Source: Nitrososphaeraceae archaeon
GTDB taxonomy: Archaea; Thermoproteota; Nitrososphaeria; Nitrososphaerales; Nitrososphaeraceae
Length of the DNA: 64,000 nucleotides
Assembly (NCBI GenBank): GCA_009377575.1
Contig: WHTU01000008.1
Span: 29,134 to 93,133, forward strand
Reading direction: 5' to 3'
The translations under genes and the position numbers were made by a program. Below, in pieces: positions 1 through 8,446 of this stretch. Within the stretch, counting starts at the first letter, position 1. Each line of letters begins with the position of its first letter. The notes under the pieces are model-generated. The model ran no database searches. It saw only the letters and a list, made by a program, of their open reading frames with translations, and had not been told where the DNA came from.

Positions 1-228
1 AAAAAGGATATTCCCAGTTATTGTTCCTATTCTAAAAATAATTCTAAAGAAATAGCGATATGGTTCATCAACTCCTGATAGGCTTTCTCCTGAAAAAAAG
101 CCTCGCATTTTTCTAACAAGATAGAGGATTAAAGGGAGAGAAAGTATAAGCCAAAAGAACAAAGATAGCTTACCAATCTTCTGATAGCAATTGCGAAGAA
201 GTTGTTGAAGCGATCCACCTAAATACAT
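1..228 (-). CDS. Membrane protein, N-terminal part, cut by window edge
   Basis: An ATG at 226-228 on the minus strand opens 76 codons that run off the window at base 1 without a stop. The peptide starts MYLGGSLQQLLRNC. Residues about 22-38 (LSLFFWLILSLPLILYLV) form a clear transmembrane helix followed by a basic VRKMR stop-transfer stretch. A second part (YRYFFRIIFRIGTITGNILF) is hydrophobic with spaced Arg, so the protein is likely polytopic. I do not recognise the family. It could be the membrane sensor part of a signalling protein, but nothing visible proves that. Confidence 0.55.
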   Translation of the reverse strand, partial: MYLGGSLQQLLRNCYQKIGKLSLFFWLILSLPLILYLVRKMRGFFSGESLSGVDEPYRYFFRIIFRIGTITGNILF

Positions 229-307
229 ACGCTACGGGAAGTACAGTCGAGTGCAAGAGGTTGTAGTACTCCCTTTTTGACCCCGGTAGTATAAGGAGTG
301 TAGTAGT

Positions 308-457
308 ATGATGGTTCACTTCTTTACGTATAATTTCTCCATTATGCTATACTCGAAGGATTCATATAAGAATGAAGATTCTGTTGACGCTCCTTCAGGT
401 GTTTATTCATATGCTCACGAGCGCGACATATTTGTCAGACTGCGATTGAAGCGGTAA
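308..457 (+). CDS. Possible 49-residue protein
   Basis: Two tandem ATGs at 308 and 311 open a 49-codon frame starting MMVHFFTYNFSIML and ending RDIFVRLRLKR. It is preceded by a TATA-like GTATAAGG and an AGGAG element about 8-17 bases upstream. The composition is protein-like but I recognise no domain. It sits in the divergent gap between the edge membrane gene and the winged-helix gene. It may be a chance frame. Confidence 0.2.
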   Translation: MMVHFFTYNFSIMLYSKDSYKNEDSVDAPSGVYSYAHERDIFVRLRLKR

Positions 458-514
458 ATCCTAATCCATGTCATCCATTTTTACGTTTAAGGATACACGC
501 TGAGAACGTAGACT

Positions 515-790
515 TTATTGGGTAATTTCTTCAATAGCATTCGATGGCACTATTTCATACATTTTCGTGAAGAGTTCTAAAAGTCTGATCCCCTTACCTG
601 TGGTCTTGTATACTCTCTTCCTAGCGTCATAACTTATCAGACCATGGCCCTGGCAATAAGCAATGTATTCTTTGAGCTGATTACTGGAAAGGTATGCACC
701 ATACATGATCCGTGTCTTAGTGGTTCCATCTGTGCCCTTGGCGGCTTCCAATACCTTAGCTAGTATGTCGTGATATGTCCTATTTTTCAT
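515..790 (-). CDS. Small winged-helix transcriptional regulator
   Basis: This is a 91-residue protein if it starts at the ATG at 790 (MKNRTYHDILAKVL); an upstream ATG at 835 would add 15 unconserved residues. The order is a first helix (YHDILAKVLEAAK), a linker with TKTRIMYGAYLSSNQLKEYI (helix-turn-helix, recognition helix SSNQLKEYIAYC) and a beta wing (GLISYDARKRVYKTTGKGIRLLELF). This matches the archaeal HTH_45-like winged helix common in Nitrososphaeria, where such one-domain proteins are putative DNA-binding repressors. No ligand domain is present. The target is unknown. The choice of start rests on family resemblance. Confidence 0.8.
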   Translation of the reverse strand: MKNRTYHDILAKVLEAAKGTDGTTKTRIMYGAYLSSNQLKEYIAYCQGHGLISYDARKRVYKTTGKGIRLLELFTKMYEIVPSNAIEEITQ

Positions 791-835
791 AATTGTCTGT
801 ATCAGGAAACTGTATTGAATCGTATTTTTACACAT

Positions 836-1115
836 CGGAACCTATTACCAGATAAATCCGATGTCAATTTTATATTTGATTGTGTGAGCTAATCTGTTTT
901 CAATAATATAGAGTAAGAACAGATGTAAAATATGGCAAACTTTGGTAAGTCGAATGGAACGAGAGGCGAGAGCTCTACTTCTGATTTATAGGAAGAAATG
1001 AAAGTTTTCTTATCTTTGGCTGGCCAGGTCAATAGCGAGGCTATGAAAGGCAAGTCAAAACTATAGGCGCACCTAGCGCCTGCAGGCAATTCTAAATGTC
1101 TTTAATATCTTTAGT
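836..1115. other. Short spacer, no convincing gene
   Basis: The 280 bases between the winged-helix gene and the isochorismatase-fold gene hold only one 66-codon minus frame without domain-like sequence. I see nothing else supportable. Confidence 0.4.
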
Positions 1116-1772
1116 TTACGAAGCACTACACGCGAATTTGTTGAACTCTGCAATGCTCATAACTAGTCCGTAATAACCCCGAACGTTTTCTAAGGTCGAT
1201 TGATAGTGCTTTTCTATGTTCGAAGCTGTAGCGTCGGACATTAATATAACGTCATAGCCTAGATTAAACGCATCTCTCAATGAGGACTCCACAGAGATTG
1301 AAGTGTCTATCCCACAAAATATCAGAGTGTCTATCCTTGTACTCTTAAGCCATACCCCTATTTCGGTATCGTAGAAGGCCGAATCACGTCTCTTTCTGAT
1401 CACGTGGTCAGAATCGGTAGGTTTTATTTCGTCTACGATCTCCGCATCCCATGTACCTCTCACACAAATTGGCTTCATTCTTATTCTTTCCTCGCGAGAC
1501 CTTGGAAGTATTCGATGAACATTGGTTAGGAGATCAATTCCAGAGGGTTCTCGAATGGCTTGAGTGTAGAAAATGGGAATTCTTGTGTCTCTGCATATAC
1601 TAATTAGGTTTGCAATCTTCGGAATTACTTTGAGATATTTTGAGATATCGATACCCAATTGGTCGTACGAGCCACCTTTTGCCGCAAAACCATTCTGTAC
1701 ATCAATGACTAATAATGCGGGTCGGATCGTATAGTCATTAACCTTCATAACTCTCAAGATGGTGTTAGACAA
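1116..1772 (-). CDS. Isochorismatase-fold hydrolase with Ser at the catalytic Cys position
   Basis: This 218-residue protein has the usual length and order of the isochorismatase/cysteine hydrolase family: LLVIDVQNGF with the catalytic Asp at D24, HVIRKRRDSAFYDT with the catalytic Lys at about K127, and the block FCGIDTSISVESSLRDAF. In family members the seventh residue of GxxTNxCVxST is the nucleophilic Cys; here it is Ser160 (codon TCT at 1293-1295). Cys153 lies nearby but at a different position. Known members hydrolyse nicotinamide, N-carbamoylsarcosine, ureas or vinyl ethers. With Ser the amidase chemistry is doubtful, so this may be an isochorismatase-like or non-catalytic member. An internal ATG at residue 9 is an alternative start. 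It is monocistronic, with about 300 bp of spacer on each side. Confidence 0.85.
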   Translation of the reverse strand: MSNTILRVMKVNDYTIRPALLVIDVQNGFAAKGGSYDQLGIDISKYLKVIPKIANLISICRDTRIPIFYTQAIREPSGIDLLTNVHRILPRSREERIRMKPICVRGTWDAEIVDEIKPTDSDHVIRKRRDSAFYDTEIGVWLKSTRIDTLIFCGIDTSISVESSLRDAFNLGYDVILMSDATASNIEKHYQSTLENVRGYYGLVMSIAEFNKFACSAS

Positions 1773-2108
1773 TCAGAATTGCTAGCCAAATATATTTCAT
1801 CAATTCCTAACTTCTGGAGTGGTTCTGAGATTTGATTCTCGGTTACCAAGTGATATATTGAGTATTCAATGGTACGGCCGAAGAAATGTAGCAGCACCGT
1901 TATGTGAAATTACAATTTGTCTACTTGGTGCCACATTATCAATCAGTTGCGCATATATTAGATTATCGAGTGAAATTGAGAGTGTCGGTCCAATCTTTAA
2001 GGAGATTCAAGTTACTATCTTAATTCTAGTTTGTGGACAGCCTCCCGGTGTGTAAAGTTTACAATCAGCGCTGAGCCGATCCTCCAAAGGAGAACGACGA
2101 TGTACAAC

Positions 2109-2342
2109 CTAAGGACGCTTAATCTCGACCCTTATAGGCATGGCGTTGCAACCGTCTTTTTCATTTATCATTTTGCTGCTTCCCCTTCCAAGACTCTGGG
2201 CAGACTGCTTCTCCATGCATCCAACTATCAGCCGATACTCCATATCGCAATTGTTGCACCTGTAAACCGTGAGATCATCAGAAGCAAAACTTACGGCTGT
2301 TAATCTACTACAATTAACACATGTAAAATCCATATCTTTCAA
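2109..2342 (-). CDS. Small zinc-ribbon protein
   Basis: This is a 77-residue protein. Two CxxC knuckles (CVNC at residues 8-11 and CNNC at 29-32) are spaced by 17 residues, the pattern of a single zinc ribbon. The rest is basic and polar with no other domain. The start is TTG at 2342 or the ATG three codons later. On the minus strand a TATA-like CATATAAACA lies about 30 bases upstream. Zinc-ribbon mini-proteins are common in archaea and usually bind nucleic acid or protein, but the function here is unknown. Confidence 0.6.
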   Translation of the reverse strand: MKDMDFTCVNCSRLTAVSFASDDLTVYRCNNCDMEYRLIVGCMEKQSAQSLGRGSSKMINEKDGCNAMPIRVEIKRP

Positions 2343-2664
2343 CTTCTAAATGCAGAAAGGGAGTTATTATGTTTATATGTTGGGATCATAAATAAGTAAA
2401 CTATTGACGAATCTTCTAGTACCTAATACTAAGTAGGCCACGCTATTAAACTCATCATGTACAAAGTCGAACGGAGCATTGGAAAGCTTCCGAGATGCTA
2501 CATTTCTTTCTGCAAGGGGTATTGGTCAGATGCGAATTGATCATTCTCAGTTTAGCTTCGAGCTTAATCAAAATCATATGTTTACGAGTTCTAGAATAAT
2601 ATTATATAACTCATATTTAGTAGACTTATTAAGTACAAAATGGTCCTATCATGTAGTATAAAAA

Positions 2665-3192
2665 GTGACTTCATTGAAGCAGGTAATTATTCAGGATAAA
2701 CAAACCGTAAAGATCTGTATGATGGGCTTTGTGGCTACCACTGCCGTTCTGTTGGCATTCTTATCAATCCCTTCTCAGGTACCGGGTCATGTGTCAGCTC
2801 AGATAACCCCCTCATTAAGACTCGAATCTTCAGGTCCTGGAATAGGGTTCATGACTCAAGATTCTGCAGCTACTGTCCAGAATAGTACTAGCGCGAACAT
2901 TACTCAACTTGCCACTATCCTTCCCGCGGTTAGTCAGCCAATTACACCCGCATCCTTTACTCCCGTGAGTGAAGAACCTGTTGACGATGAGTCTGACGAT
3001 AGCACTAGCAGTAATGATAACGATGAAAGCGATAGTAGTAGCGGTGACGATGAAAGCGATAGTAGTAGCGGTGACGATGAAAGCGATAGTAGTAGCGGTG
3101 ACGATGACGATGATGATAGCGATGATGATGGAGATGGAGGAGGCAGCAGTGCATCTGCAGGTGGCGGAGGATCCTTCGCATTTGCAGGTTAG
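2665..3192 (+). CDS. Secreted acidic Asp/Ser repeat protein
   Basis: A 175-codon frame opens at GTG 2665. The ATG at 2719 is the more likely start because a TATAAAAA box lies at 2657-2664 and the peptide from there (MMGFVATTAVLLAFL...) is a good signal sequence ending near VSAQ. The mature part is Thr/Ser/Pro-rich to about residue 105. Then comes an extremely acidic stretch built from SSSGDDESD units, encoded by three exact 27-bp tandem repeats, followed by poly-Asp and a Gly-rich tail (GGGGSFAFAG). No enzymatic domain is visible. It is likely a cell-surface or secreted cation-binding protein, similar in style to the proteins at 49711 and 52840. Confidence 0.7.
   Translation: MTSLKQVIIQDKQTVKICMMGFVATTAVLLAFLSIPSQVPGHVSAQITPSLRLESSGPGIGFMTQDSAATVQNSTSANITQLATILPAVSQPITPASFTPVSEEPVDDESDDSTSSNDNDESDSSSGDDESDSSSGDDESDSSSGDDDDDDSDDDGDGGGSSASAGGGGSFAFAG
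3022..3102. repeat. 27-bp tandem repeat, three exact copies
   Basis: Units at 3022-3048, 3049-3075 and 3076-3102 are identical over 27 bases (each begins GATGAAAGCGATAGTAGT). They stay in frame and encode a nine-residue Asp/Ser unit within the acidic secreted protein. A degenerate Asp-rich tail follows. Confidence 0.95.
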
Positions 3193-3230
3193 TTGAAACT
3201 CTAGTGGAGGATTAACACAAATCCTTACGA

Positions 3231-3243
3231 TTTCTCTTTTTTT
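3231..3243 (+). terminator. T-rich transcription end for the acidic secreted protein
   Basis: About 40 bases after the stop codon the plus strand reads TTTCTCTTTTTTT, including seven consecutive T. Archaeal RNA polymerase commonly terminates at such U-rich tracts without a hairpin. Confidence 0.4.
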
Positions 3244-3364
3244 CAAAAAGTAGTTAAATCTTATTATGATGAATGGGATAAGATTAGCTCGGTAAGTCAA
3301 GTACTTCCTGTTGCCAGAACTTTGGACCTTTAAAGAGTCCTATGAATTACTCTCAATTTAGCAA

Positions 3365-3655
3365 CTAAGTTAACGGTCCTCTCGTGAGAAACTGGCCAGG
3401 CCGGGGGGGAATAAACTCTTTACCCGTTGCCATTGTGACTTTTGTTATCCACTCACAATTTATCCCTACTTTGTCATGGTGCTTCACAACTGCCTCCTCA
3501 TCGGGGGCGTCAAGTAAGCAGAAGCAGACATTGGCCTCATGATTATAGAAAAGGTTAACATGACTAACACCAAATTCGTCTTTGGGGGAATGAACCAATT
3601 CTTTCAGCTGGTCTTCTTTAAAGGGGACTTTATGGACGTCCAAATAGATAGGCAA
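3365..3655 (-). CDS. DUF4242 (SCO4226-type) small ferredoxin-like-fold protein
   Basis: This 96-residue protein starts MPIYLDVHKVPF and has the DUF4242 layout: strand 1 YLDVH, helix EDQLKELVHSPKDEFGV, strands NLFYNHEANVCFCLLDAPDEEAVVKHHDKVG, and a final strand EWITKV. Members form a dimeric alpha-beta barrel, and one Streptomyces homologue binds nickel. Here the His residues near the front (H8) and at HHDK could play that role, which is inference. There is no operon partner; the neighbours are divergent or convergent. Confidence 0.8.
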   Translation of the reverse strand: MPIYLDVHKVPFKEDQLKELVHSPKDEFGVSHVNLFYNHEANVCFCLLDAPDEEAVVKHHDKVGINCEWITKVTMATGKEFIPPRPGQFLTRGPLT

Positions 3656-3809
3656 ATCAGGATATTATCTGTGCTTTGAGTTATAAGTGCTTTTTTATCG
3701 GCTATTCATATCTGATAAATGTGAATCTGCTATCTAATGGCCAGTTTTAAAATGTTAGTAATACGTTCAATTACTTCTAATGCGTTTGGTGATAAGCATT
3801 TATATTTTG

Positions 3810-3817
3810 AAGGAGGT
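3810..3817 (+). promoter_or_regulatory. Strong Shine-Dalgarno upstream of the kinase-less sensor
   Basis: AAGGAGGT lies 80 bases upstream of the first conventional in-frame start (GTG 3898) of the next gene. The reading frame is open back to 3838 and encodes plausible residues (SLPPSASNAISEGSANN). True initiation is therefore probably near 3818-3825, with the frame interrupted by an indel at about 3836. Confidence 0.45.
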
Positions 3818-3897
3818 ATTGAAAACAAGGTTTATAATCTCTGCCTCCCTCTGCTTCGAATGCCATTTCTGAAGGTTCGGCCAATAATGGTGATTCG

Positions 3898-4974
3898 GTG
3901 GAGATAACAGACGCAATTTCTAAAATTGTTTCCTCGACGGTCAAGAATTATAGTTGCATTTTCGATGATGGTTGGTTGGCAGTCCTTCTTGATAGTCCAC
4001 TTCTTTGGAACGAGCATGTCCAATTGAAATTCAGACATATTGCATCACGCTTTATAACGAGAATTAGTCAGAACAATCTGGATTATTGCACGAGACTAAT
4101 GAAATATGTAGAGTTAAGACACATCGATAACGTTACAGGCTATCTTGGGATAAAAGACCTTGAAGAGCAATTTATCTACGCCTCAAACGGATTGGAGAAC
4201 ATCGACATTGAACCAACTAAACTAATCAATTCAGAATCTGATTTAATTCTCTCCTCTAACCAATCGTTCGTACAGATGCAATGCTACTTTTTTGAGAGGA
4301 TCTGGAGTATAGCAACGCCTGCCATGCAAAAGATCGCAGAAATTGAAAGAGGGGTATCTCCACATGAAATGTCAAAGGAACTGTCGAACGATCCATTAGA
4401 GATTTGTAATGCTGTGGCAAACATTATTGAGTCATCAAGAAGTGAAATCCTTGTCGTGTTTCCTAATGCCAATACGTTCTGGTGCGCAGAGAGCGCAGGA
4501 TTAATAGCATCACTGGGGAAAAAGATAAAACATAACGTCGTAGTCAGGGCGATAGTGCATATCGATAATAATGAAGGCGAGACCGAAACCATAAAAGAAA
4601 AGATTCGACATACTTTGAGAAGTAAAAGTAATGATCTTTATGCCAATATATCCTTCTTAACAAGGGAATTGAGAGACAGAAACATGTTCTTCATAGTTGA
4701 TCAAGTTGACTTACTTTCAGTAGACATCATCGATAGCAAGAAGAAGAATTTAACAGAGATCCTCGGAAAAGCTACGTTCTCCAATAACGAAACAAGGATC
4801 TCTGCTACAATTTCTGTATTTGATACTTTGTGGATTCAGTCAGAACTCGAAAAGCAGAGCCATGCTAAGCAAGCCTATTTTAATATCTTTAAGGGATTTA
4901 GATTGCGACAAGAGGAATACAGGCGAAAATGGCTTTTCGAGCAAAAAGGTTCGAGAAAAGCCAAAGATTTATGA
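3898..4974 (+). CDS. Kinase-less sensor protein (PLD-like sensor domain)
   Basis: This 358-residue soluble protein resembles the N-terminal sensor half of Nitrososphaeria histidine kinases. Its signature blocks are ELRHIDNVTGYLGIKD, EEQFIYASNG, NQSFVQMQCYFFERIWS.ATPA.QKIAEIE, SEILVVFPNANTF, IIDSKKKNLTEILGKATFSNN and a C-terminal FDTLWIQSELEKQ amphipathic helix. In full-length family members this helix leads into HisKA and HATPase domains; here the protein ends about 35 residues later in a basic tail (RKWLFEQKGSRKAKDL). There is no phospho-accepting His motif and no ATPase. GTG 3898 is the first usual start, but the open frame and a strong ribosome-binding site suggest a longer N terminus. It probably senses a small molecule and regulates a partner kinase. 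The partner is not in the neighbourhood. Confidence 0.7.
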   Translation: MEITDAISKIVSSTVKNYSCIFDDGWLAVLLDSPLLWNEHVQLKFRHIASRFITRISQNNLDYCTRLMKYVELRHIDNVTGYLGIKDLEEQFIYASNGLENIDIEPTKLINSESDLILSSNQSFVQMQCYFFERIWSIATPAMQKIAEIERGVSPHEMSKELSNDPLEICNAVANIIESSRSEILVVFPNANTFWCAESAGLIASLGKKIKHNVVVRAIVHIDNNEGETETIKEKIRHTLRSKSNDLYANISFLTRELRDRNMFFIVDQVDLLSVDIIDSKKKNLTEILGKATFSNNETRISATISVFDTLWIQSELEKQSHAKQAYFNIFKGFRLRQEEYRRKWLFEQKGSRKAKDL

Positions 4975-5217
4975 TATGATGTTTTGGGATAATTTTGAAA
5001 CGTCGGAGTACATTGATGGATGACTTGCATCAATCTGGCTCATCCCAACTTAACCTACGAGTCCACGAATCAGAATCATGACGATCTACATTTTAAACAA
5101 GGTCACACTTACGTTAAGAGTCGAATACTGGCAACTAAGATATTATCTTATGGTAAAAAATCTAGTATCCTTTAGTCTGAATTTAAATAAAGATAGATCG
5201 GGGAGATAAGAAATTCA

Positions 5218-5409
5218 ATGCACTCTGAAAGACTAGGAATTAAAAACCAAAGCACATATGTTTGCCCCCGCTGCACTTCTGAAGTATTAAGTATCTTGAA
5301 TCATCCAGTCGAACAGAATATGGTGATTGAAACTGCGAATTGTCCTCAATGCAATCTGGTGTGGGAGGACCAGTGGATCTTGCCCGTGTTTCCGATCTCT
5401 AAAGGGTAG
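5218..5409 (+). CDS. Small zinc-ribbon protein
   Basis: This 63-residue protein opens with ATG (MHSERLGIKNQS). It carries CPRC at residues 16-19 and CPQC at 42-45, enough for one zinc ribbon, with hydrophobic strands between (VLSILN, NMVIETAN). It is acidic to neutral and has no other domain. Isolated between two spacers. A single-ribbon adaptor or nucleic-acid-binding role is plausible but not shown. Confidence 0.65.
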   Translation: MHSERLGIKNQSTYVCPRCTSEVLSILNHPVEQNMVIETANCPQCNLVWEDQWILPVFPISKG

Positions 5410-6245
5410 AACTGCATCACGACTCTGTATGTAAATAGACTGATGACTGCATCCATGAGATGCGGTTTACCTGTCTAGTGACACGGGTCAGAATTCCGTT
5501 AGCGATCATAACTTTTCTTTTTGGCTAGATTTGGTGGCAGCAGCAAGATACAAATTCAACCTCTATTTTGATGGTGTCTTTGCCCTAAATAGCTCACTGA
5601 AGTAGCTCGTCTAACTGATGTGTCAGAGGTAGTTTGGTGTCAAAAATTGGACCAGTCAATTGTTGAGACTGGAAATAAGGTGTTGAGGGGATCGTTGTTG
5701 ATGATAATAAAACTTCTGAGATATTGAAATTGCAATTGGTGTTTATAAATATTGTCAGGTGCAACCTAATTACCATTTTGCCTGGTGCGAAAGCTGGACT
5801 TTCTCATATACACGTCTCTAGGTTGTGCGATCTATTACGTAACATATTTCTCAACTGACTCCTAAACCGCCACTAACTTAAGTATGATACTTCGTATCGT
5901 TTGAATTGGGTAAAGATACTCAAATACTAATCTTCGTTGGATATTCTCTAACATAGTACAGAAAGATACGGGATATGCCAGATGACACAACAGCAGACAA
6001 TTGCCAAGTAATTCGACCTTGGAATCTAATTCAGGTTGTTGATCTGCGCCGGCGCCTATAGTGAGTGATGACACGAAATGGGACCTCCATCTGCTTGCCA
6101 CAGTACAATACTTAGCAGAGTACTGCTGTAACTAATTCTATTCCGCTCAACTGTTGCATTACGATCTTAGAATCATAACCTGTGCAGTCAACCTCGTCAG
6201 AGTTCAGGTAGGGAAGAAAAGGGGTATGTTTAATTACAAGTCTAG
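5410..6245. other. Spacer of about 840 bases
   Basis: Minus-strand frames of 60 and 79 codons occur but look like chance frames, with unconserved composition and no start context. A small hairpin (GCATC / GATGC, loop of 5) lies at 5449-5463. Otherwise I see nothing. Confidence 0.4.
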
Positions 6246-6263
6246 CTGAAATATAAATTTCAG
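6246..6263. promoter_or_regulatory. Palindrome centred on a TATA-like box
   Basis: CTGAAAT (6246-6252) and ATTTCAG (6257-6263) form a perfect 7-bp inverted repeat around ATAA. The centre reads AAATATAAAT, an archaeal TATA-like element, about 75 bases before the ATG of the receiver gene at 6337. A repressor bound here would block TBP/TFB; the regulator is unknown. Confidence 0.45.
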
Positions 6264-6336
6264 TTCGGATTAATTAATAATGGCGTCTATAAATCAATAT
6301 TAGCATCAGCTGGCCATTGTTTTAGAGTAGCAAAAG

Positions 6337-6963
6337 ATGACGCCTCTGAATTCCAGGATATTTTCGGGCACAAGAGATTTGTATCAAATACGTAATAAGC
6401 TGAATCCATTTATTTCTGCAGATGATCTAGTTAATACCAAATCCTACAAAAATCTGATTTCAACGGATCCAAATTCCTCTGTACCGTCTGTCTTATCACA
6501 TTCTGATAAAGTAGTTGCAAAAAATACTGAGCCTTCCAAGGTCGGGGATGAATTGGGCAATGCTATCAAGCAGGTTCTCGTAATAGACGACGACCTTGAC
6601 AGTGCCATCACAATTAGAACATGCCTTGAGAGCTACTTCAAGAAAGATGATCAAGGGTCAGAATTTCAGGTTATGGAGGTATCTATGTACTCAAATCCAG
6701 TAACGGCATTGGTAGAATTCAAACCATATTACTACGATCTCCTACTTGTCGATATTAACATGCCTACTGTAAATGGCTATGAGCTAGTTGAAAAAATAAT
6801 AAAGCTTGATCTCAACATCAAGGTTTGTTTCATGTCATCTGGGGAGGTGAATTATGAAGCCATACGAGAAATCCGACATCCTGTTAAGAGTCTTGGCTGC
6901 TTTATTAAAAAACCAGCAACAAGAGATTATCTGATAAATCGTGTGGCTCAGGAATTGTTCTAG
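6337..6963 (+). CDS. Response regulator, receiver domain only, with N-terminal extension
   Basis: This 208-residue protein has a polar, probably disordered N-terminal extension (residues 1-76) and then a complete receiver domain: acidic triad at D84-D86 (VLVIDDD), phospho-accepting D139 (LLLVDINMP), S167/S168 switch residue, and K192 before Pro (FIKKP). There is no output domain, so it probably signals by protein contact, as expected for the receiver-only proteins abundant in Nitrososphaeria. The sequence after the switch (GEVNYEAIREI) matches the EVYYEALKEI block of the receivers at 10.9 and 63.5 kb. A truncated subtilase follows 15 bases after its stop. A palindromic TATA region lies upstream. 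Confidence 0.85.
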   Translation: MTPLNSRIFSGTRDLYQIRNKLNPFISADDLVNTKSYKNLISTDPNSSVPSVLSHSDKVVAKNTEPSKVGDELGNAIKQVLVIDDDLDSAITIRTCLESYFKKDDQGSEFQVMEVSMYSNPVTALVEFKPYYYDLLLVDINMPTVNGYELVEKIIKLDLNIKVCFMSSGEVNYEAIREIRHPVKSLGCFIKKPATRDYLINRVAQELF

Positions 6964-6977
6964 ACGAGCCAATTGAC

Positions 6978-8446
6978 TTGCCTAAAGCTTGGTCTGGAGC
7001 ATGTCAACTCGTAAATAGAGTTATCTATCAGAAACCGTTTGCCCCCATAGTACCGGAGTACATTTTGCAGCTAAGGCCAGAGCTATGTCTAGATGTGAAT
7101 ATCAACGACGTAGCAGATGAAATACAAGGAATTCCAAGTGTCACATTGATACATGTTTATGATCTCCCAGGGTACCAAGCAGTTTCATTCAGAGGCAATC
7201 CAGGTCCTGAACTTCTTAACGATGATAGATTTGTGGATCATAACACCACTTTACCGGATAGCAACACTGAATTAGATCAATCTTCAGGTCATGCGGCACA
7301 GCTTATAGACCCAGATAATAACACGCAAATACTTGAAGCAAGTCAAGCATTGCCAAGTGGATTGCAGAGAACTATTAAAGAATTACCATTTGTTGATAAC
7401 ACAGTGATCGATACTAGAGAGAATATCACCAGTACAAACATGACACTAACAAATGCCACCTCTCTTGCCGCAAGTTGTGAAATGCAAAGGGTACTTCCAA
7501 TCAGTACAGAGACAAATATGTCTGCCTCTGACTTTAATGTAGATATCGCAGTTCTAGATACTGGAGTTAGCCTGATTCACCCTGACCTAAATGTATATAG
7601 AGACATAACATTTATCAATGGTACCACAACCGGGAACGATGACAATGGACACGGATCACACGTCGTAGGCATTGCGGCTGCTAAGGATAATGACATAGGG
7701 ATTGTGGGTATTGCACCTGGGGCAAGAATCTGGGCTATAAAGGTCTGCGAAAGTCTCGGCGAATGCAAAATTGCTAATCAGATAAAGGGAGTAGAATACG
7801 CTATCCAACATGCTAATGAGATAGATGTTCTCAACATCAGTGTCGAGAATCCGAATTCTTCTGCACCCAATAACATCATAAATGCCGCAGTCAAAGCAGG
7901 TATCACTGTGGTTGTTTCTGCGGGAAATTATGGTAAAGATGCATCGGCTACCACTCCTGCTAATAATCCCAATGTCATAACGGTTTCTGCGATTGCTGAC
8001 AGTGATGGAGTATGTGGTGCGGTAGGACCTGATTTCACTCTAGCAGGCGATAATTCAACTATACCTGACGATACATTTGCATTCTTCAGCAACTTCGGTC
8101 CAGCAGTCAAGATTGAGCACCTGGCGTAAACATACTCTCGACGTACAATGGTACTGGCTATGCAGTAGATAGTGGAACGAGTATGGCAGCTCCATACGTT
8201 AGTGGATCGGCAGCATTATATAAGGCACAGCATCCTTACGCGATGCCTTCTGAAGTAATGGCCGCCGTTTTGGGATCTGGTTCATTGCCAGACACGGTCT
8301 GTGATGAAGGCGCGCAGGGGTACTTTACTGGAGACTTCGACACCTTGCCAGAACCTCTACTCTATAGTGAGCCAATTTCAATGTCCTCTATTTCCCCCTC
8401 ATCTTCTCCGGTAAGTCCTGTGGTTTCCAGGCCAACTGATTGGTAG
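6978..8446 (+). pseudogene. Subtilisin-like serine protease, frameshifted before the catalytic Ser
   Basis: The first segment (6978-8129) holds an I9-like propeptide region (IHVYDLPGYQAVSFRGN), then the S8 core: Asp in VDIAVLDTGV, His in DNGHGSHVVGIAAA and the oxyanion Asn in VVVSAGN. It ends KIEHLA-stop. Shifting frame at about 8115-8117 restores APGVNILSTYNGTGYAVD, GTSMAAPYVSG with the catalytic Ser, and a tail ending VSRPTDW at 8446. One missing base explains the break. The N terminus is also abnormal: the only start is a TTG at 6978, directly after the receiver stop, and no signal peptide is visible, though family members are secreted. It is either a decayed gene or a sequence error. The C-terminal segment alone could not fold into a protease. 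Confidence 0.8.

Noticed and set aside
2830..3300. Long minus-strand frame over the acidic protein gene
   Set aside because: It is the mirror of the 27-bp repeats (Val/Ile/Thr repeats) and has no start context; the plus frame has a signal peptide.
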